64,000 bases of DNA from Drosophila persimilis (GCF_003286085.1 NW_020825288.1:10850001-10914000); one strand, 5' to 3'; shown: positions 10,521 through 25,619, counted from the first letter of the stretch. Program-made: numbers and translations. The notes: generated from the letters alone by a model not told the origin.

Positions 10521-12943
10521 AAGGGGCGTGACAACTGCCTGCTGCCGCTGCTTGCTGGCTGGCTGGCTGGCAGCGTATCTTCCATCTCTCCTCTGGCCGC
10601 TATCGGACACGCTCAACGTAATTAAGTGACGCAAGTCAATTTATTTTGCAATTAATCATTAATTTATGCGCACGGAAGTATAATTTACTCATATTTCAGT
10701 CCACCCTCGTCGCAACGAATAAGAGTTATCATATTTCGAGTGCGATTGGGGCCCTGGAAAGGCAAACATCCATCCCCTGGATGACTTCAAATTAAACATC
10801 CTTAAACGTTAGCTAAAACAGCATTTAGTAAGAGCAAATAGCAAAATCCTACATAAAAATGTTGAAAAAATTCCAAAAAATATCTAACAAATGTTTTTCT
10901 AATAATCAAATATGTCTGGGCTGCATTCCAGCAAAGAATGGGGTTGGGGAAAGTGCATTGCAGAGTTTGACAATTTTCCAAATTTTATTAAGTTGTTTGT
11001 TTGATACTTTTTTTTTTGCATATTTTACGAGTCAGTTGATGGATTGATTGACTGACTGATGGATGGTCTGCACTAAATAATCGATGGCATCTGGGCAATA
11101 ATGCATTAATTTAAAGCATTTCCATTCCATTTCGTATTTCCATTCATTTGACAATTAAGAGCCAGCGCCAGGCCAGCGCCAGGCCAACAATCCACAATCC
11201 AAGCGAATCCAATCTGTAGGGACTGCTACTGCTGCTGGTGCTCCGACATGTGGCCCAATTAAACGTCAATTAGTTGGGTTCAACGACCTTTGACCCAGTT
11301 GTACGTAAGCTTACAGCAAAGAAACGTTGAAACGCTTACGTACGTTTGAGCATGAGAGCGGGAATCAAAGGAAATTATAATAATGGCTGGAAAAGCATCG
11401 GGTATGGGATGGGTATGGGTATGAGTAGGGGACCATTGTCGCGCACTCATTTAAAAGATCATCAATCATAGGCAGTTAGTTAATTGCTCGCTCGGCCTTC
11501 TCTATGCGGACAAAGGAGCGGCTGGCTGGCTAGCTGGCTAGCTGGCTAATGGCCAGGCCAAAAAAAAGAAACGAAACGAAACGAAAACGTTTAGCAAATA
11601 GGAATGCCGAGCGTCAAAGGCAAATTAAAAAAAATAAAGCTTAAGCACGCCAACTTTCGGCCAAAAACTCGGAGCCCGAGACCCGAAAGTTCAAGTGAAA
11701 TAAGCCATGACAAGCAGAGTCCCTCCCTCACCAACAGCCTTGGCTTGGCATCTCCCCCTCAAGGATCCCTCAAGGCAATAAAAAAAAGCTTTAAAAGCAA
11801 ATTGCCCCAAAGTTTTGGCTTATTCCCGGAGCAGAGCACTTACCAGAGCCAGAATCGATGTGCGCCCGCCTGGAATATGAAGGAAAATTGAAGAAAATTA
11901 TGACAGGAAACATTTCGAACGGAAATGAGCCTGACGGTATTTCCGGCTCAGCGACAGTGGCGGCGGCGGCGGCGCCGGCAGCAGCAACGAGATGTAACTG
12001 CAAACATAATTAGCTGACATTTTCGCTCATTTCCAAATACATTTGGACATGTCCCTGTGGCCCTGTCACGCCCATTCGCATTCCCCCCGCCCCCTGCTAA
12101 TGAGATAAGTCTTCAGCTCAACAGTTGTCCAACCTTTGGCTGTCAGTCCCCATCAGGACCTGGTCCACTGCGCAACGTAACCTTTTCGGCTGCGATAAAA
12201 CAAAGCAAGAAGATAAAACCCCCAATTGGAAAAGGAAGGAAGAACCACCCTTCAACCACCGAGCAAAAATAGCTTGAAAATGGCGCAGCATTTATAATCT
12301 GTCTTTGATTTATATAACGATTTCCGCTCAAACTACGAATGGCTTATATGGGAGTTGGACAACCCACCCTTCGACTCGATGACTGCTTTATATGCTGACT
12401 TGACAATAATGGCACAAACACAGCTCACATCGCACAGAACGTGCCACTGGCATTGGCTTTGGCTTCAGCTTCGGCTTCGGCTCCTTTACCGCTCTACCCA
12501 TACACGCGCACACATACAAATACACACATACAGAGATATCGACTTGGCCTGGCCATGGCAGCACAATGACATGAATTCAATATAATAAATAAAATATAAT
12601 GCTGTCAATAAAAATAAATAAATATAACATCAGCAGCAGCAGCGGCAGCAAAAGCAGTGAAAGCAGTGCCAAAGTTTAAGAAATCACTGGGGGGAATTCT
12701 GTGTTGTGTTGTGGATTGAAGAGCTTAAATTTTTTGCTGGAAATAGCTTTGCAATGTTTGTTTGCTCCAAGGATTTTCGGGCTGGGAGGGTGCTCTGAAG
12801 CTGCGACATGCCTCAGTATTCACCCTGAGCCCCACAAGCAATACCAGAAGCCATACCGCATTTTATGCAATATTCTTAATAGGCGAATCAATAATCTTGT
12901 AAACGGGCCACAACAACAATCAAGTCAATCGAAACATGTGAAC

Positions 12944-13206
12944 TAAAACATTTGCTAAATTGCAAAATGCCATTTAAGTGCCTCGAATCAAACTCCCATC
13001 CACATCCACAGAAGCGACAGAAGCGGAGCCTATCCTATCCCATATACTCGTACTGGTACTCTGTGGGTCTGAGAAACTACATATATGGCCATGTCCCAGC
13101 TGCGAGACCATCGAATGGGAAGCACTTAAGCCATCAACACAACCCTCAATCGTTAAATAAAACATTGGCTAAATTGCAAGTTTCGTTTCAATTCCTTGAA
13201 TCGAAC
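12944..13206 (+). repeat. Local direct duplication, about 50 bp, spacing about 214 bp
   Basis: Two copies start at 12944 and 13158. The first 22 bases (TAAAACATT, then T or G, then GCTAAATTGCAA) differ at one position, and the later part keeps a CCT-GAATC-AAC pattern. The copies have diverged, so the duplication is not recent. Its function is unknown. Confidence 0.55.
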
Positions 13207-15142
13207 GAATGCTTTTCCTTCACAATTTCCAATTTTCACACAAACGCACACCCAGCCATCCAGCATACTCGACACACTCGACAATCGTTTTCAACAATTT
13301 ATGATTTATTTATTTATGCAGCCCAGGTTCTCGCTGCTCTGCCATCTAACCCGACCGACCGACTTTTGTTTACCAGTTTCGTGGAGCAGCAGCAGTTGGA
13401 AATGGGGTTAAAAAATATAAGATATCCGGGAAGTTGGCAAAAAGAACTCCTCGACAGGCAAAACAACAATAATGATAATCGAGTAGACTCGACGATATTT
13501 AAGGAAACCGAAACATTTAAAGGAATTCTCCAATTCCCCCAATCGTGTTATCCTTGCGTTTTTTTGTTTTGCTTTCTGGTTGGAGCTGTCAGATTTTCGT
13601 TCTACACTCCAATTTTAAATTAAAATTCAATTGTATTCAATTGTTATTTGGCTCTCGGTCAGAGCAGTTTGCCCCAATTTGAACTGGTGAAAAAAAAAGG
13701 AAAAGTTGCCTTTAATTTTCGTTTTGCTCTGTGTTTCAGTGAAAATATTAATTCTAGTGTTTTGTTCGATTTCTGTAAATATAATTCTAGCAATAATTTT
13801 TACAAAAAGTGCACAAGTGTAAGTACAAGTACATCCATATTAAACTAACAAATTCCGGTAAAAGTTAGCGATGAAGTCTATGCGGCTTTCGGCTTAATGC
13901 AAATTCATTTAAAATTTCTGTACGTACTCCCAGCTGATTCCAGGCTGTCGATATTGCCACGTAAAGGCTCTGCTCCTGGGGGAGAATGTGTGTGTGTCTG
14001 TGTGTGTCACGGCAATTTAATTAGCGAGCACATAACTCTGATGAAATATTCAGCGAGTTTCCCGGCAAAATATCCGCCATAGCCACAGTACAGCCCTGCA
14101 GCCAGGGAATATCTCGTGTTTATGTGTGTGTGTGTGTGTACATTTCTGGTATGGCAATTCATTAGAACACCTCATAAAAATCAATTAGCGGCATATTTCA
14201 GACCCGCGCCCCTCAAACGATCCCCTGGGTCAAAAATTCTTCAAGTGGCTTGCGGCTGTTGCCGCTGTTTCTGCTTCTGCTGTTGCTGTTTCTGCTGCTG
14301 CTCTATGGACGATTAGCCGGGAGCTTTGATGTCTCGCACCGAAAAAGCTCCACGTCAAGCATTCACACACACCCAAAGCGTACATATACATATGTATCCG
14401 TACAACACATGCATAAGCCCATACTTTATAAAGTTGACAAGGCTCAAAATGATGACTCACAAAATGAAGCAGGGCGGACGGACTCCACGGTAGGGCAGGG
14501 CAGGGGCAATTCGAGATGGGGCACATCGTGACACACGGGGCCACGAAAATCACGCAAAAACATTAGAAGGGGCTAGAAGGGGCTATTTTCATAGAAATTA
14601 GATGTGAAAGAGTGTCGTGAAGAGCTGCTGGAAATCAGTGAACCGCAGCATCCCCAAAACCTGGAAAGCATAGAAAAATTTCTCATTTTCATGAAAATTT
14701 AGAATTGAGGGAATATATTTTTACAAACTGTCTTTTTGACAATTGGCACTCGGGTAAAATGTAGAAGATTTTTGGAGATCAGAATTTGTTTGAATACTTT
14801 GTGTGTAAAATCAGAATAGGCCGTGATTTTCGAATGTCAATAAATATTTTAAAAACTTATTTGAAGAGAGACTACTGTAGAGTACTGAAACTGTTCTTGG
14901 AATTCCAAGAATATTGAACTATTCTGCAGAACAGAAGATCTATTATCCGAAATCATTTTCAGATATTTGTATGTTGCAAATTGCAAATCTTTTTCTGGTT
15001 GCTGATGCTGTGTTGGTCCGTGTCCTCGTTCATTTCCGGTCCATCTCCGTGTCTAGTGCCAGCTCAAAACACAAAACGCAAAACGCAAATATGAATGACG
15101 AATTACACACTTTAACTGCCAGGCTGACAGGCACTCATACAT

Positions 15143-15164
15143 ACACACACACACACACACACAC
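15143..15164. repeat. AC dinucleotide microsatellite
   Basis: An uninterrupted AC run of 11 units in noncoding DNA. Confidence 0.9.
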
Positions 15165-15632
15165 CACACTCAACTCATCCGAGTGTACACAGGGAAAATA
15201 ACAGTAAAATAAGAGAATGCAGACGTGAAGTACGAGTAAGATGAAGAGGACAGTTTGGGTAACGCACAGTCTGGGGCAGCAGGCACATTAAATTATGCTG
15301 ACAAGGCAGAACGGACAGGGCAGAAGCAGAAGCAGAAGCAGAGGCTGCTGTCAAGGGGAGGAGCTGTAGCTGTGCCATCGTTAGGTGTACAGGAGACACA
15401 ACTTGCCGGGCAAAATCAGCCACAGTTAACGTCAAAGCTAACACACGGCCAAGAGCCCGACGCGGCGAAGAGATGGCAAAAAGCTGAAAAGCAAAGACGA
15501 GGACGAACGTGAACGTGAACGTGAACGGGAACGGGAACGGGACCGAGGAGCAGGAACAGAAGCAGAAGCAGGACGAATGGGATGCCCGGACTGACTGACG
15601 AAAGCAGCCGTGGGCCAAATGAAGCAGACCCC

Positions 15633-15660
15633 GATGATGATGATGATGATGATAATGATG
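15633..15660. repeat. GAT trinucleotide microsatellite
   Basis: GAT units with one GATAAT interruption near the 3' end. A TG dinucleotide run follows about 90 bp later, near 15750-15770. Confidence 0.85.
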
Positions 15661-18039
15661 ATTCGGGCGAGTGGCTTGTTAAAATTCCAGCAAAACGTCA
15701 GACAAGCAGTCACCCTGCTATCCCGCTATCCTGCTGCCCTATGGAATCTGTGTGTGTGTGTGTGTGTGTGCGTGTGGGGGTGCTGTGTTGTTGTCAATGC
15801 AATAAAATGAAAATGAAATAAAATAGACAAAATGGTGGCAGCCAGACGGACAGCAGGCAAAATCCTTGAGGCCAAAGATGGGTGGCCGAAATGCCCAAAA
15901 CGTAGACTATCCTGATAAGCGAAATATAAGCTCATATGTATGTGCCTCGGAGTGAAACAGGAGCGGACCTACAGCCAAAGGGTTGGGATCACTGATTTAC
16001 AACTTTATTTTTGATCGAAACAATAAGTAGCAGAATGTTTCCATATAAATAAGTACATTTTTTGGTTACACGATTTTCTTGGGCTGGTTTTTGAGTTGAC
16101 TCCAGGATCTATCTTAAAATGTTGTTGTCCAATTATACGCTTTGTATACAGGAAAAACAAGTGCGGAATCACAAAAATTACGTTTCAAAAGCTGACAAAT
16201 TAAGGGATTGTAAGCTTTGGCCTTTATCAAGAGTTAACCGCACAAGCCACAGCATCTTCTGTATTCCATCCTATTATCTCTGCTATGACACATTCCCCAA
16301 GCCCGCTCCTGGCCCTAGAGCCACATGCGATGTGCCTGAGAGTGGGTGTCCGGGTCCGGCTAACAGAACTTAAATGCCATTAGCCCTCGTCCTGGCACTC
16401 GACACTTGGGTCCTGCCACACGGACACGGGGGCGCACAAGTGAAGGGAAGGCCAGGGCGGAGGCAAAAGCGTGCCAGGTAACTAATACACACACTTACAC
16501 AGAACTAAGCTACTGTACGTGCCCGAGCCCCACACACAGCACAGACAGCACACACAGCACATGGAGGGCACACTCTTTTCGGCCCACACACCACCCACTC
16601 TCTCTCTCTCTCTTTCGTTCCTCCATTCCATACTACATCTATCTCACTCGCCATATGACTCTGTCTCTCTCTGTCTGTTCTGTTCTGTGTTCTGTGTTCG
16701 GTGCGGTGCTGCCAAGGCAATTGAAATAACTTCTTCCGCCTGCCTGCCCTGCTTCCGCTGCTTGAATTTGTCCCCCAAATCAGCTTCCACCCGACTCTTT
16801 GGCTCACTCCCTCACGCCACCCCACCCCACCCCACTCCACTCCACCTCATCATCGTTTTGGAAAAGCTCAACAGACTTGAACTGGCAGTGCTCTTGCCTT
16901 TGCCTTTTCCCATTTATTTCCTTTTATTTGGCTTTAAGTGATTTGGCATGGCCTTGGCCACATGTTGCCAGCAACATGAGCTCAGCTCTCTCTCCACAAA
17001 AAGGTTGCGAGAGAAATTTGTCGCTCGTGTGTTGCTTGTGCCTCTTCCTTTTGATGGCAATAAAAAACATTTAAGCACGCATTACCGTTATTGAGCGCCC
17101 GCTCTCGGCCTCGGCTTGAATCTGACATTTTGGACTGCGGCACGGCGGCAAGGCGGCACGGAGGCACTGAGGGCAACGTCGACGTCGTTTCTGGTTTCTT
17201 GTGGGGGTGGTTGGGTTGGGGGGTTGGGGGGTTGCTTGCGTGGGGTGTTGGCAGTCTGCCTAAAGTTCTGGGGTGTACGAGTGTGCACTTTGAATTAATT
17301 CGAATTGCTTTTGGGGGATGTTAGATCTCCCTCTGTTATGGCGACATATAACGATGCGTTGACAAGTCGGGGACGGAACAGATTGTTGCCAACAAATTAA
17401 CTGCAATACAATGTTTGTGGAAACATTAGCTTTTGCGGTTTTTAAATTTTGAATATTTTGTGTTTAATTTTGGTTTTGATGTAAGATAATCATGTACAAA
17501 AAATGTATTTATTTATTTAAATTCTTGGGCCTATAATACGAGTATCATTGTTCTAAAATATACAAATAATATCAAATATCAAATATTTTCACACACTTCT
17601 TCCGGTGACTTAACGAATTAACTGAAATTGTGTCACACTCAAATGTTGTGGCCATAAATTTTGCAGCTAGCACTCGCAGCAGTTGCAAGAACAAACACGG
17701 ACTCAGATACAGACGCACACACAATGACAAATGTACAAGGCTGTGTACCCCAGTCCACCCAGGCGCTCTTGCCACTTGAAAACGTATGTGCCTCCTAGTT
17801 AAATCCTTCCCTTGCTTCCATCTCCATCTCTTTCTCGTTCGTTCTCGCTCTCTGTCTCTCGGTCGTTCTTTCGCAATGATTGTGCAACATTTTGTTATGC
17901 AAATCACAACGCAGTGCGCCAGGAAATAGGCTACGGACTGACCCACCCAACTTTAACCCAAACTCAACCCCAATCCCAGTCCCAGCTCCCAGCTCCCAGC
18001 TCCAACCCCAGTCCCAGAGGCCTGGTGCCGGGGGGAGAG

Positions 18040-18063
18040 GCAGGGGCAGGGGCAGGGGCAGGG
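18040..18063. repeat. CAGGGG hexamer repeat
   Basis: Four copies of a G-rich hexamer lie about 320 bp upstream of the first NK7.1 coding exon. G runs of four at regular spacing could form a G-quadruplex, which is inference only. Confidence 0.8.
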
Positions 18064-18401
18064 ACTAAGTAAGTTGAACTACATTCCGCACAGGCAGCAA
18101 GTGGCAGCACAGCGGACTGACGCTGTATTTTATTGCATTACTTTTGGGTCTGGGTCTGGGTCTGTGTCTGAGGCCGTGGCCGGGGCCGGGGCTAAGGAGG
18201 AAATGTGGGAAAATAAGGAAGCGAAGCGGAGGCCGGCCTCCGCTTGGGGGCGGACAAATTACATTACCAGCCCGTGCCGTCGGGATGGCAGAAAGACCAT
18301 TAACAACTTGACGACAAATGTGCAGCTGTTGAAGCTAATCCAACATACCCACTTATTTCGACTCTCTCTGTCTCTCTTTGTTCCAGGCAACATTGGCCTA
18401 A

Positions 18402-18866
18402 ATGATGCCCGAAACTGAACGCGACTCGCAGTTGGTGGCAGCTGAAATGGTAAGCGGTGCCCTGGGGCACGGTTATGGCATAGTCAAGGATCAGCAGCAG
18501 CACCATCATCACCATCATCATCAGCAACACCAGCACCAGCACCAGCTGCAGCTCCAGTTGCAGCAGCAACAGCAGCAGCACTCCAGCAATTCTACAGCCG
18601 ATCTCTACAAGATGGCCACCAGCACCTATGTGTACAGCAGTCCTTTGACCATACCGCCCACATCCGTGTCATCGATGGTCAGTCCGAGCAGCAAGGAGAA
18701 GCTGGTCAACATGCTGCGCGTGCGCGACAACAACAACTGCCACCAGAATATAGGCAGCCCGATCTCCGCCAACACTCCCAACAGCTGCAGCCCACCAACC
18801 ACATTTCTACAGAAACAGCTGGAGGCGACACCCGCTAGACCCAGCTCAGTGCACCCACAGCTGCCA

Positions 18867-18899
<33 letters not shown>

Positions 18900-21800
18900 C
18901 CACAGCAGCGTCGCTCTGCAGCTGCCACAGCAGCCCCAACCAACTGGCACGCCCATGTCTATGCACGTCCACCCAATCGTCCTACACCGCACTCCATAGC
19001 CGACATCCTGGGCATGGCCGTGGGCGAGAAGGATGTCTCGGAGACCGCCTTCGATCCAACCGGTCCGGCCAAATCGCCAAACACCATTCTGCAACAGTAC
19101 CAGGACCAGGCGCCCATGCGCAGCGCCTCCATCTCGATGAGCGATGCCAGCGAGGAGGATGCCGGCTCTGTCAATGCCGCGGCATCTGGAGGAGGTGCAG
19201 CCGGAGCTTTAGTTGGAGCTATAGCTGGAGCTGGGCCAACCGTAGCCGCAGTCGTAGCCACTCCGCTCGATCAGCCATTAAATCTGTGTGTGGCCAAAAA
19301 GTCGCGCGATGTTCAGAACAGCTCACCCATGCCCTCAGCCGCCGCCACCAAGCAGAGTACACTCCTCGGCAAGACCAAGAAGGGTAAGTCAACAATTGGA
19401 TCGCCCACAGATATACCCTATAGACTCCCTTAAAAGGTGTCCAGAAATAGTGAATACTGATATTATCGTCTGTGCTTTTGGGGGTGCTGCTAATCGAGTG
19501 ATCGATTATCCACTTTATTTCTTAGGAGCTTTCTTCTTCAAGTTTAGAAATTTCCTTCCTTCTTCAGCCGTAAAAACCTTCCCTATTCAAGGGTATTGAA
19601 TGCTTCGTTTCCTTCGAATCTAGTTCTACCTTGCTCTCATTATGCCTGGTGCTGATCTCCTGGCCATACCATCATATTGGCGCCGTGGCTGCCATACTCG
19701 TGGCAACATATCTGTGGCAACGCTCGACGAGCCTGCCAATTGAGCGGAGCGCAGAGCTCTCAACACGCTTCAGCGAAGCGTGCGGCGGGCAACGCGGCGT
19801 ATGGGCTGTTCTGCCAACTTAAATGATGCCCATCGCAGCAAATTCCCGTACGCTCTTCGTCTCCTATTTTCGGCTGTTGTTTCTGTTTTTTCTTGGCATC
19901 AAAATACGGCCTAATGGCCTGGCCATTAGGATTTACCACACTCCAGTTAGGATTCTCGACTCGACTCGACTCGACTCGGCTCGTCCCGGCAAGCCAATCA
20001 ATTTTCTACAGAACTTAGCCAGCATTAATAGGTAATTACATTCCTTTTTGTTCGACTTCTGAAAGAGCATAGCTAAAGAGCTTTGGAAGTTGTTTCTTTA
20101 TTTGGATTGCTTGAATATTGTATAAGTATTTCTGTTTATAAATTGATGATGGTTAAGTCCTCGATAATGAGCAATAATGCTATCAATGGCTACAAAAAAC
20201 ACAAAAAGCTTCCAACAGAAGTTTTGAAAGAAATCAGCTGAAAGAAATCTTGCCCTATCTATTAAGACACGGGAATACACCTCGTACTAGTATTTAGCTT
20301 ACAATGTTCCACAAATTAATTCAATCTTGTTCCTTTCAATTCCTTTTAGATATATTTTAGTTGCCAGATTCTTCTAAGTCTTCTGACTGTTTTTGGCTCT
20401 GGCTCGACTAAATAAATGCATACATTGTGTAAACATATTGTACTTTGTGCTGAGAACATCTAATTAATGCTGTAAAATATTCTGTAAAATTAATGGGAAA
20501 TCTTTACACAAGTTTTCCCACAATATGTTGCAATTTGTCACGGCCATTTGTTCAAATTATTTCAAGACGACAGCTTCTCTAATCTGATTACTTTGTATAT
20601 TTTATAGTTTGTATTCGAGATTCAGTTCTTCAGTTCAGTTCTCACTTTTGATAATTAATTAACAATTGAAATGCGGGAAACTTAATTAGCTGCACTCGTT
20701 CTCATTTGGCTCGTTCTGTGCAATTTTTCTGTGCAATTTTAATTTGAATTTGCGCCGCATTAAAATAATTCAATTCGAAAGAGGCCAACATGAAAAGCAA
20801 AGCTATAATACAGAATAATAAAATGCAATTAGCAACAACAAATGCGAAATGGCAATCGACAGCGAAATATACATACAATATTGTACAATGAAATGATGAA
20901 TACCGAATTTTAATTCAAATTTGTGGCCACTTTTGTTGCAGTTTTCAGTTTTCAATTTTGTTTTTGCGCGTTAATTGCTCAATGCTCAATGGCTGTGGTG
21001 TGTTCGATTTGTATTGTTATTAAAATCACGTACCAGACTTGGCCAAAACAACATTTACAACAAACAAACTGCCACTCATTCCTCATTCTGATTGAATGAC
21101 GAACCTCCAGACAACATTTTCCAGCCACATCCGACTCGACTCTGTTTGTCCCAATCATCGGGGTAATTATACCCTGTATTTGTGGGCACAGACAGGGTAT
21201 ATTGTAGTCAAGTGCACACGACAGCCACAAGTAGGCAATGTGTACCCCACAAAGAAAGATATTCTTGAGCACCACATTACAGCCGTGTCTATATAGTCAG
21301 CTTTGTCTGTCCATCCGGTAAGAATACTTCGACATCGTGTCACTAATAAATACTAGAGCCCTGCTTGAACTGGCAACCGAATCGATTCTATAGAATCGTT
21401 GTTCACTCAGGTATCGCAATTTTAACTATGTTGGATCCTAAAATTTCGGTTTATTTTCTCGCTCACTGAAGGTATGAAACGAAAGCATTAAAGAGGCATG
21501 AGTATAGCTCTATGCACTCTATAGCACCTGTAATTTTTACTCCACCAAATGCCAGATATCTGATTGTCGATTCACCCGATTTCTAACATATTTCCCCTTG
21601 TTTTTGTATGTTAATTACCGACATAAATGGAAGTACTAGCCCCAGAATTAAACGATCCATGGCGGATTGTACGAGTACTGTACTCTTTTTACGAGTATGT
21701 GCTGTTTACTCAGCAAATCGACATTTAAATGGCTCTCTGGACTGGGCCTAATGAAATGACATGGCAATTGCCAATTGGCGTTAAGCCGAACAACAACAGG

Positions 21801-24800
21801 ACAAACAACAAACATTTGTGCAAACTTTTTGTATTGTTATTGTTCTAATTGCACAAGCTTTTGGGCTCTATTGTCGTTGTTGTTTTTGGGGCTCTTAACG
21901 CCTTTCCCCGCTTTTCCCTGCTTGACCCCGCTTGCTGTTGTTTTTGTTTGTATTTTGCCATTTAGTTTTATTGATTTCGCGCCATTGGGGCGCCCTTTGC
22001 GCTCGAGTGGTCTCCTCGGCTAGACGCGACTGGACCTGGTTCGGCTCTTGGGGCTCTTGGGGGGTTGTTGGGTAGTGTTGTTCGATAGCAAAAATTGCCA
22101 ATTACCAGAGGCGACAACAACGGCACAGCGACACAGCGACAATGGCAATGATGTCGCCCTCCCCGACTAATTAATCACAGTGTCAGGCATATGTATGCGA
22201 CTATATGCCATATGAGGCCAGGCCGGGGCGACCCACGCGGTATATTAGCAGCTCGACAACTACAACTACAGCGAACACGACAGCAGCAGCGGCAGTGCTA
22301 TATCGAACGTTTTGCATTTAACTGTCAATTAGATTTCAATTATGCATTGGTAATTGAAGTTGTCCAGCAGGCATCGTTTCGTTTCGTTTCGCTTCGATTC
22401 AGTTGAGTTTGGCTTTGCTTTTGGTATTGGCTTGGCTCGATTCGATGCCAGACACGTTTTGGCCCCAGTCAAGACCAAAAGTTGCAGCCAGAGCAGAGCA
22501 CAGCATTGTTAACACTTGTTTTCACTCGGACTCGACAGGCGACCGACCGCCAACTGGCCAGAGGCCAAAGATTTAGAGACTAATGAATGCTCTTCAGGGT
22601 TTTGTCTACTGAAAATATAAAGCAGCTAAGGAATAATCCATGTATGATGGCAATTCCTTTGCTATTGTGAAAAGCGTAGTACTAAGAAGGGATTCAGAAT
22701 TATACACTATGAAATCATAAAAAGATAAAAGTACTGTTTATGTTTTTTATTGATACTGTTCATATCAGCACGGGAAACTAGAACAGAGACTAACAGATAT
22801 GTATATAGTCGACAGACAAGGAAGAATAGACCAACAACGCTTGCCGGGTCACCTAGTTCGTTCTATATATATTGTTCTTGAATTAGCGGAAACGAGATTT
22901 GGTTTAGAAAACCTTATTTTTGAGCAGTATACTTGTGCGCCAATCACTGCAATGGGAGGAAACAGTTGGAAAAGGTTTTAGGGGAATATAAATCGGATAT
23001 AATATTAGGAATCATATCATTGGGACTCTACCCGAGCTGTTTAGAGAGTAGAAAAGCAGAAAACAAAAGCTAAATAGAAACGTCATAAACTTATGGGGCA
23101 AATTGCAAACAAATGCAGCGGCCAACAGTTGTTGTTGCTGTTACTGCATATTGAGCAGAGAGAAAGAGAGAGCCAGATAGTGAAAGAAAGAAATAAAGAG
23201 AGGGAGGGAGGGGGGAGGGGGCCAGCTGAGGCAAGGCAAGTCGATGGTTGTTATATTTGACTGGCTAATTGCAAAAAGTGGTTATGAAATGACAGCCCAG
23301 CCAGTCAAGAAACCCAATTGAGGTTAAACAGCTGCGATTCGATTGAAAAGACAGGCAAATACTAAAACTATAGCTGAATTTTTGTTGTTGTTGTCTTTTG
23401 CAGAGAACTCGGGCAAGCCGCCGGCCAAAAAGAAGAAAACTACGACCACCGCAACGTCGGTGGCAGCAACCACAGTGGCCATGCCGCCGGACATTAGCCC
23501 CACGGGCAGCAGCGACAGCCTGATGCGGGACAAGCTAATGGCCACCAGCACCAGTTCGTCGGCCAGCACCGTCGCCAATGCCCTGCAGATACCCAGCAAT
23601 AACAATAGCAATATGGAGACCACCGAAGACGACTCCGACTCGGGCTCCACCGATGCGCGGCGCAAGAAGAAGGCCCGCACCACCTTCACGGGGCGCCAGA
23701 TCTTCGAGCTGGAGAAGCAGTTCGAGGTCAAGAAGTATCTCAGCTCCAGCGAGCGCACCGAGATGGCCAAGCTGCTGATAGTCACTGAAACACAGGTATG
23801 CAACCTGGGGACTATTTTCAACCATTTAACATTCCACAAAACACATTATGTTTCTCTGGGGATTATGCCAAATATTTGCTTTATTTATTTCGACAACATT
23901 TTGCCTGGCAATTTGTGGTCATTTAATTAAATTAAGCTCTCTCTGTTTCCCTTCCGCCCCCTCTCCCTGACCCTCTCTTTCTGTTTACCTCTCTTTCAAT
24001 AATCCCAATCTAATGCTCATATTTTTCAATGAATATTCAATTGTCCGAGTGGGTCCGTAGAGCTCTCAAATATTCAATTTTCCTAATTTGCAAAAAGCCC
24101 GGAAATGCAAATAAAAAATACAAAATATTAAAATTCAATGGTTGAACATTGAACAATGGAAGGACTCTCTTCTGCTGAGTATAGTGCGTTAAACCTGTTG
24201 AAATTTGTATAGCTTAAAGGTAAAAGCTGTATCCGGTATATTCTGGTATAAAACTCAGACACTAATCCCTAGTTCATTCGATGTAATTTATAGCCTGGCC
24301 ACAATACTCTCTGGGTCGATCTGCATTTATTCAACAATTATCCTAAATGTTGTATAATAATTTTTCATCGAAAAAACTATTTTTTTTGCAGGCTATTTCT
24401 AAGTAGAGTTTTGAATGACTGAAATGCACAGTTCTTTCAAATAATAGGCCAATAATTTTCCATGTTATGTGCAAAATACCTTAGGCCAATTCAAGTTTAG
24501 AGTTTAGCTAAAAGAAACATGCTTTCGGCATTAGAATAATTTGGAAATTATTTATCCAACTCAATGCTGGCCCCGGTGCGCCGGCAGCCATGAAATTTAT
24601 CGTCATTTAATTGAAGTGCCACAACAAAAGGCGGCAAGGTGTGATGCTGGTTAATGCCTCAGTTATTCTAATGGCAGTGGCAGCTGGCAGGACATTTTCG
24701 TAGGGGAAAGAGTTAATGCAATTTGTACGGCAACATGAAACTGCCTTAAAGCATGAGCAAACAGAAACGCACACCACAGAGAGCGTCGCCCGATTGTAAA

Positions 24801-25588
24801 ATAAATTGAGATTTATTGACTAATTAGAATAAATTAACTTTGCAACAAGGACATGCCTAGGGCCAACTGCTGTCGGCCAATTAGGAGCCACAACACGCAC
24901 AATTTATGTGTGTGGGCGTCCTCCTCCTTCCCATGTCCTCGCATGACCTTAAAGCGTACACAAAATTAATCGAAATTGAGTAAATTATCACGACTTTGAG
25001 AAAAGACATAAATATTCCTTGTCTACGAAGTAAGAACAAGATGTAGGGTCCTGATTAAGGTCGGAAATATCTGCATCTTCCAGTTATATAACAATTAAAC
25101 ACAATTCACTAAGGTGTTCCCACATGGCAGTGTATTTAAGAGTTCAGCTTTAAACACTTCATTTCTACGTTTTCTATCCATCTATCACCTCATAATTCTG
25201 CATTATAATCTCTGGCTGCATGCCTAGCTCCTGCCAATAGAATGGCAAACATTCCAGCCCCCGATTTGCATAAATAATCGTTACGTTACGCATACGCCGT
25301 GTGGGAGCTGAGCTCAAATGGCATAAGACTAATTGGCAGCCCCAGCTAAAGACAAAGACAGAGACAGATACAGACAGATACAGTTAGACAGAGACAGAGA
25401 GCAAATTGGATATGGCCAAACAACAAGGATATGCGTCAGAGGCGCATCGAAGTGCTTGCTTAATTAAATTACATTCTCCATCAAGTCAATTAATTACAAT
25501 TTCATATACGTATATGTTTGGATATATGTATGTATATATATATAGTCAAACACTAAGCACTCTCCCTCCCCGCTCCCCTTCTACTCCA

Positions 25589-25619
<31 letters not shown>

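Larger units (their letters stand above)
5096..18386. other. Large noncoding interval: DNAAF5 3' UTR and NK7.1 5' region
   Basis: About 13 kb with no supportable protein gene. The first few hundred bases are the DNAAF5 3' UTR; no clear AATAAA is seen there. About 7545-8360 is very AT-rich and plain. The remainder alternates unique sequence with many microsatellites. A pyrimidine tract followed by TTCCAG ends at 18386, immediately before the first NK7.1 coding exon, so at least one NK7.1 leader exon and its promoter should lie in this interval. They could not be located by eye. Developmental enhancers are expected here, as is usual for homeobox genes. Confidence 0.6.
19384..23403 (+). other. 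NK7.1 coding intron 1
   Basis: A 4.0 kb intron with a GTAAGT donor and a TTTTGCAG acceptor. It contains a CTCGA pentamer array (about 19955-19979), AT-rich stretches, two interspersed repeats described separately (21168-21530) and otherwise unique noncoding sequence. No gene on either strand is supportable. Confidence 0.85.

Noticed and set aside
12952..13623. Open frame of 223 codons upstream of NK7.1
   Set aside because: It begins at TTG, has no recognisable domain, overlaps the local duplication and has low-complexity, AT-rich composition. It is probably chance.
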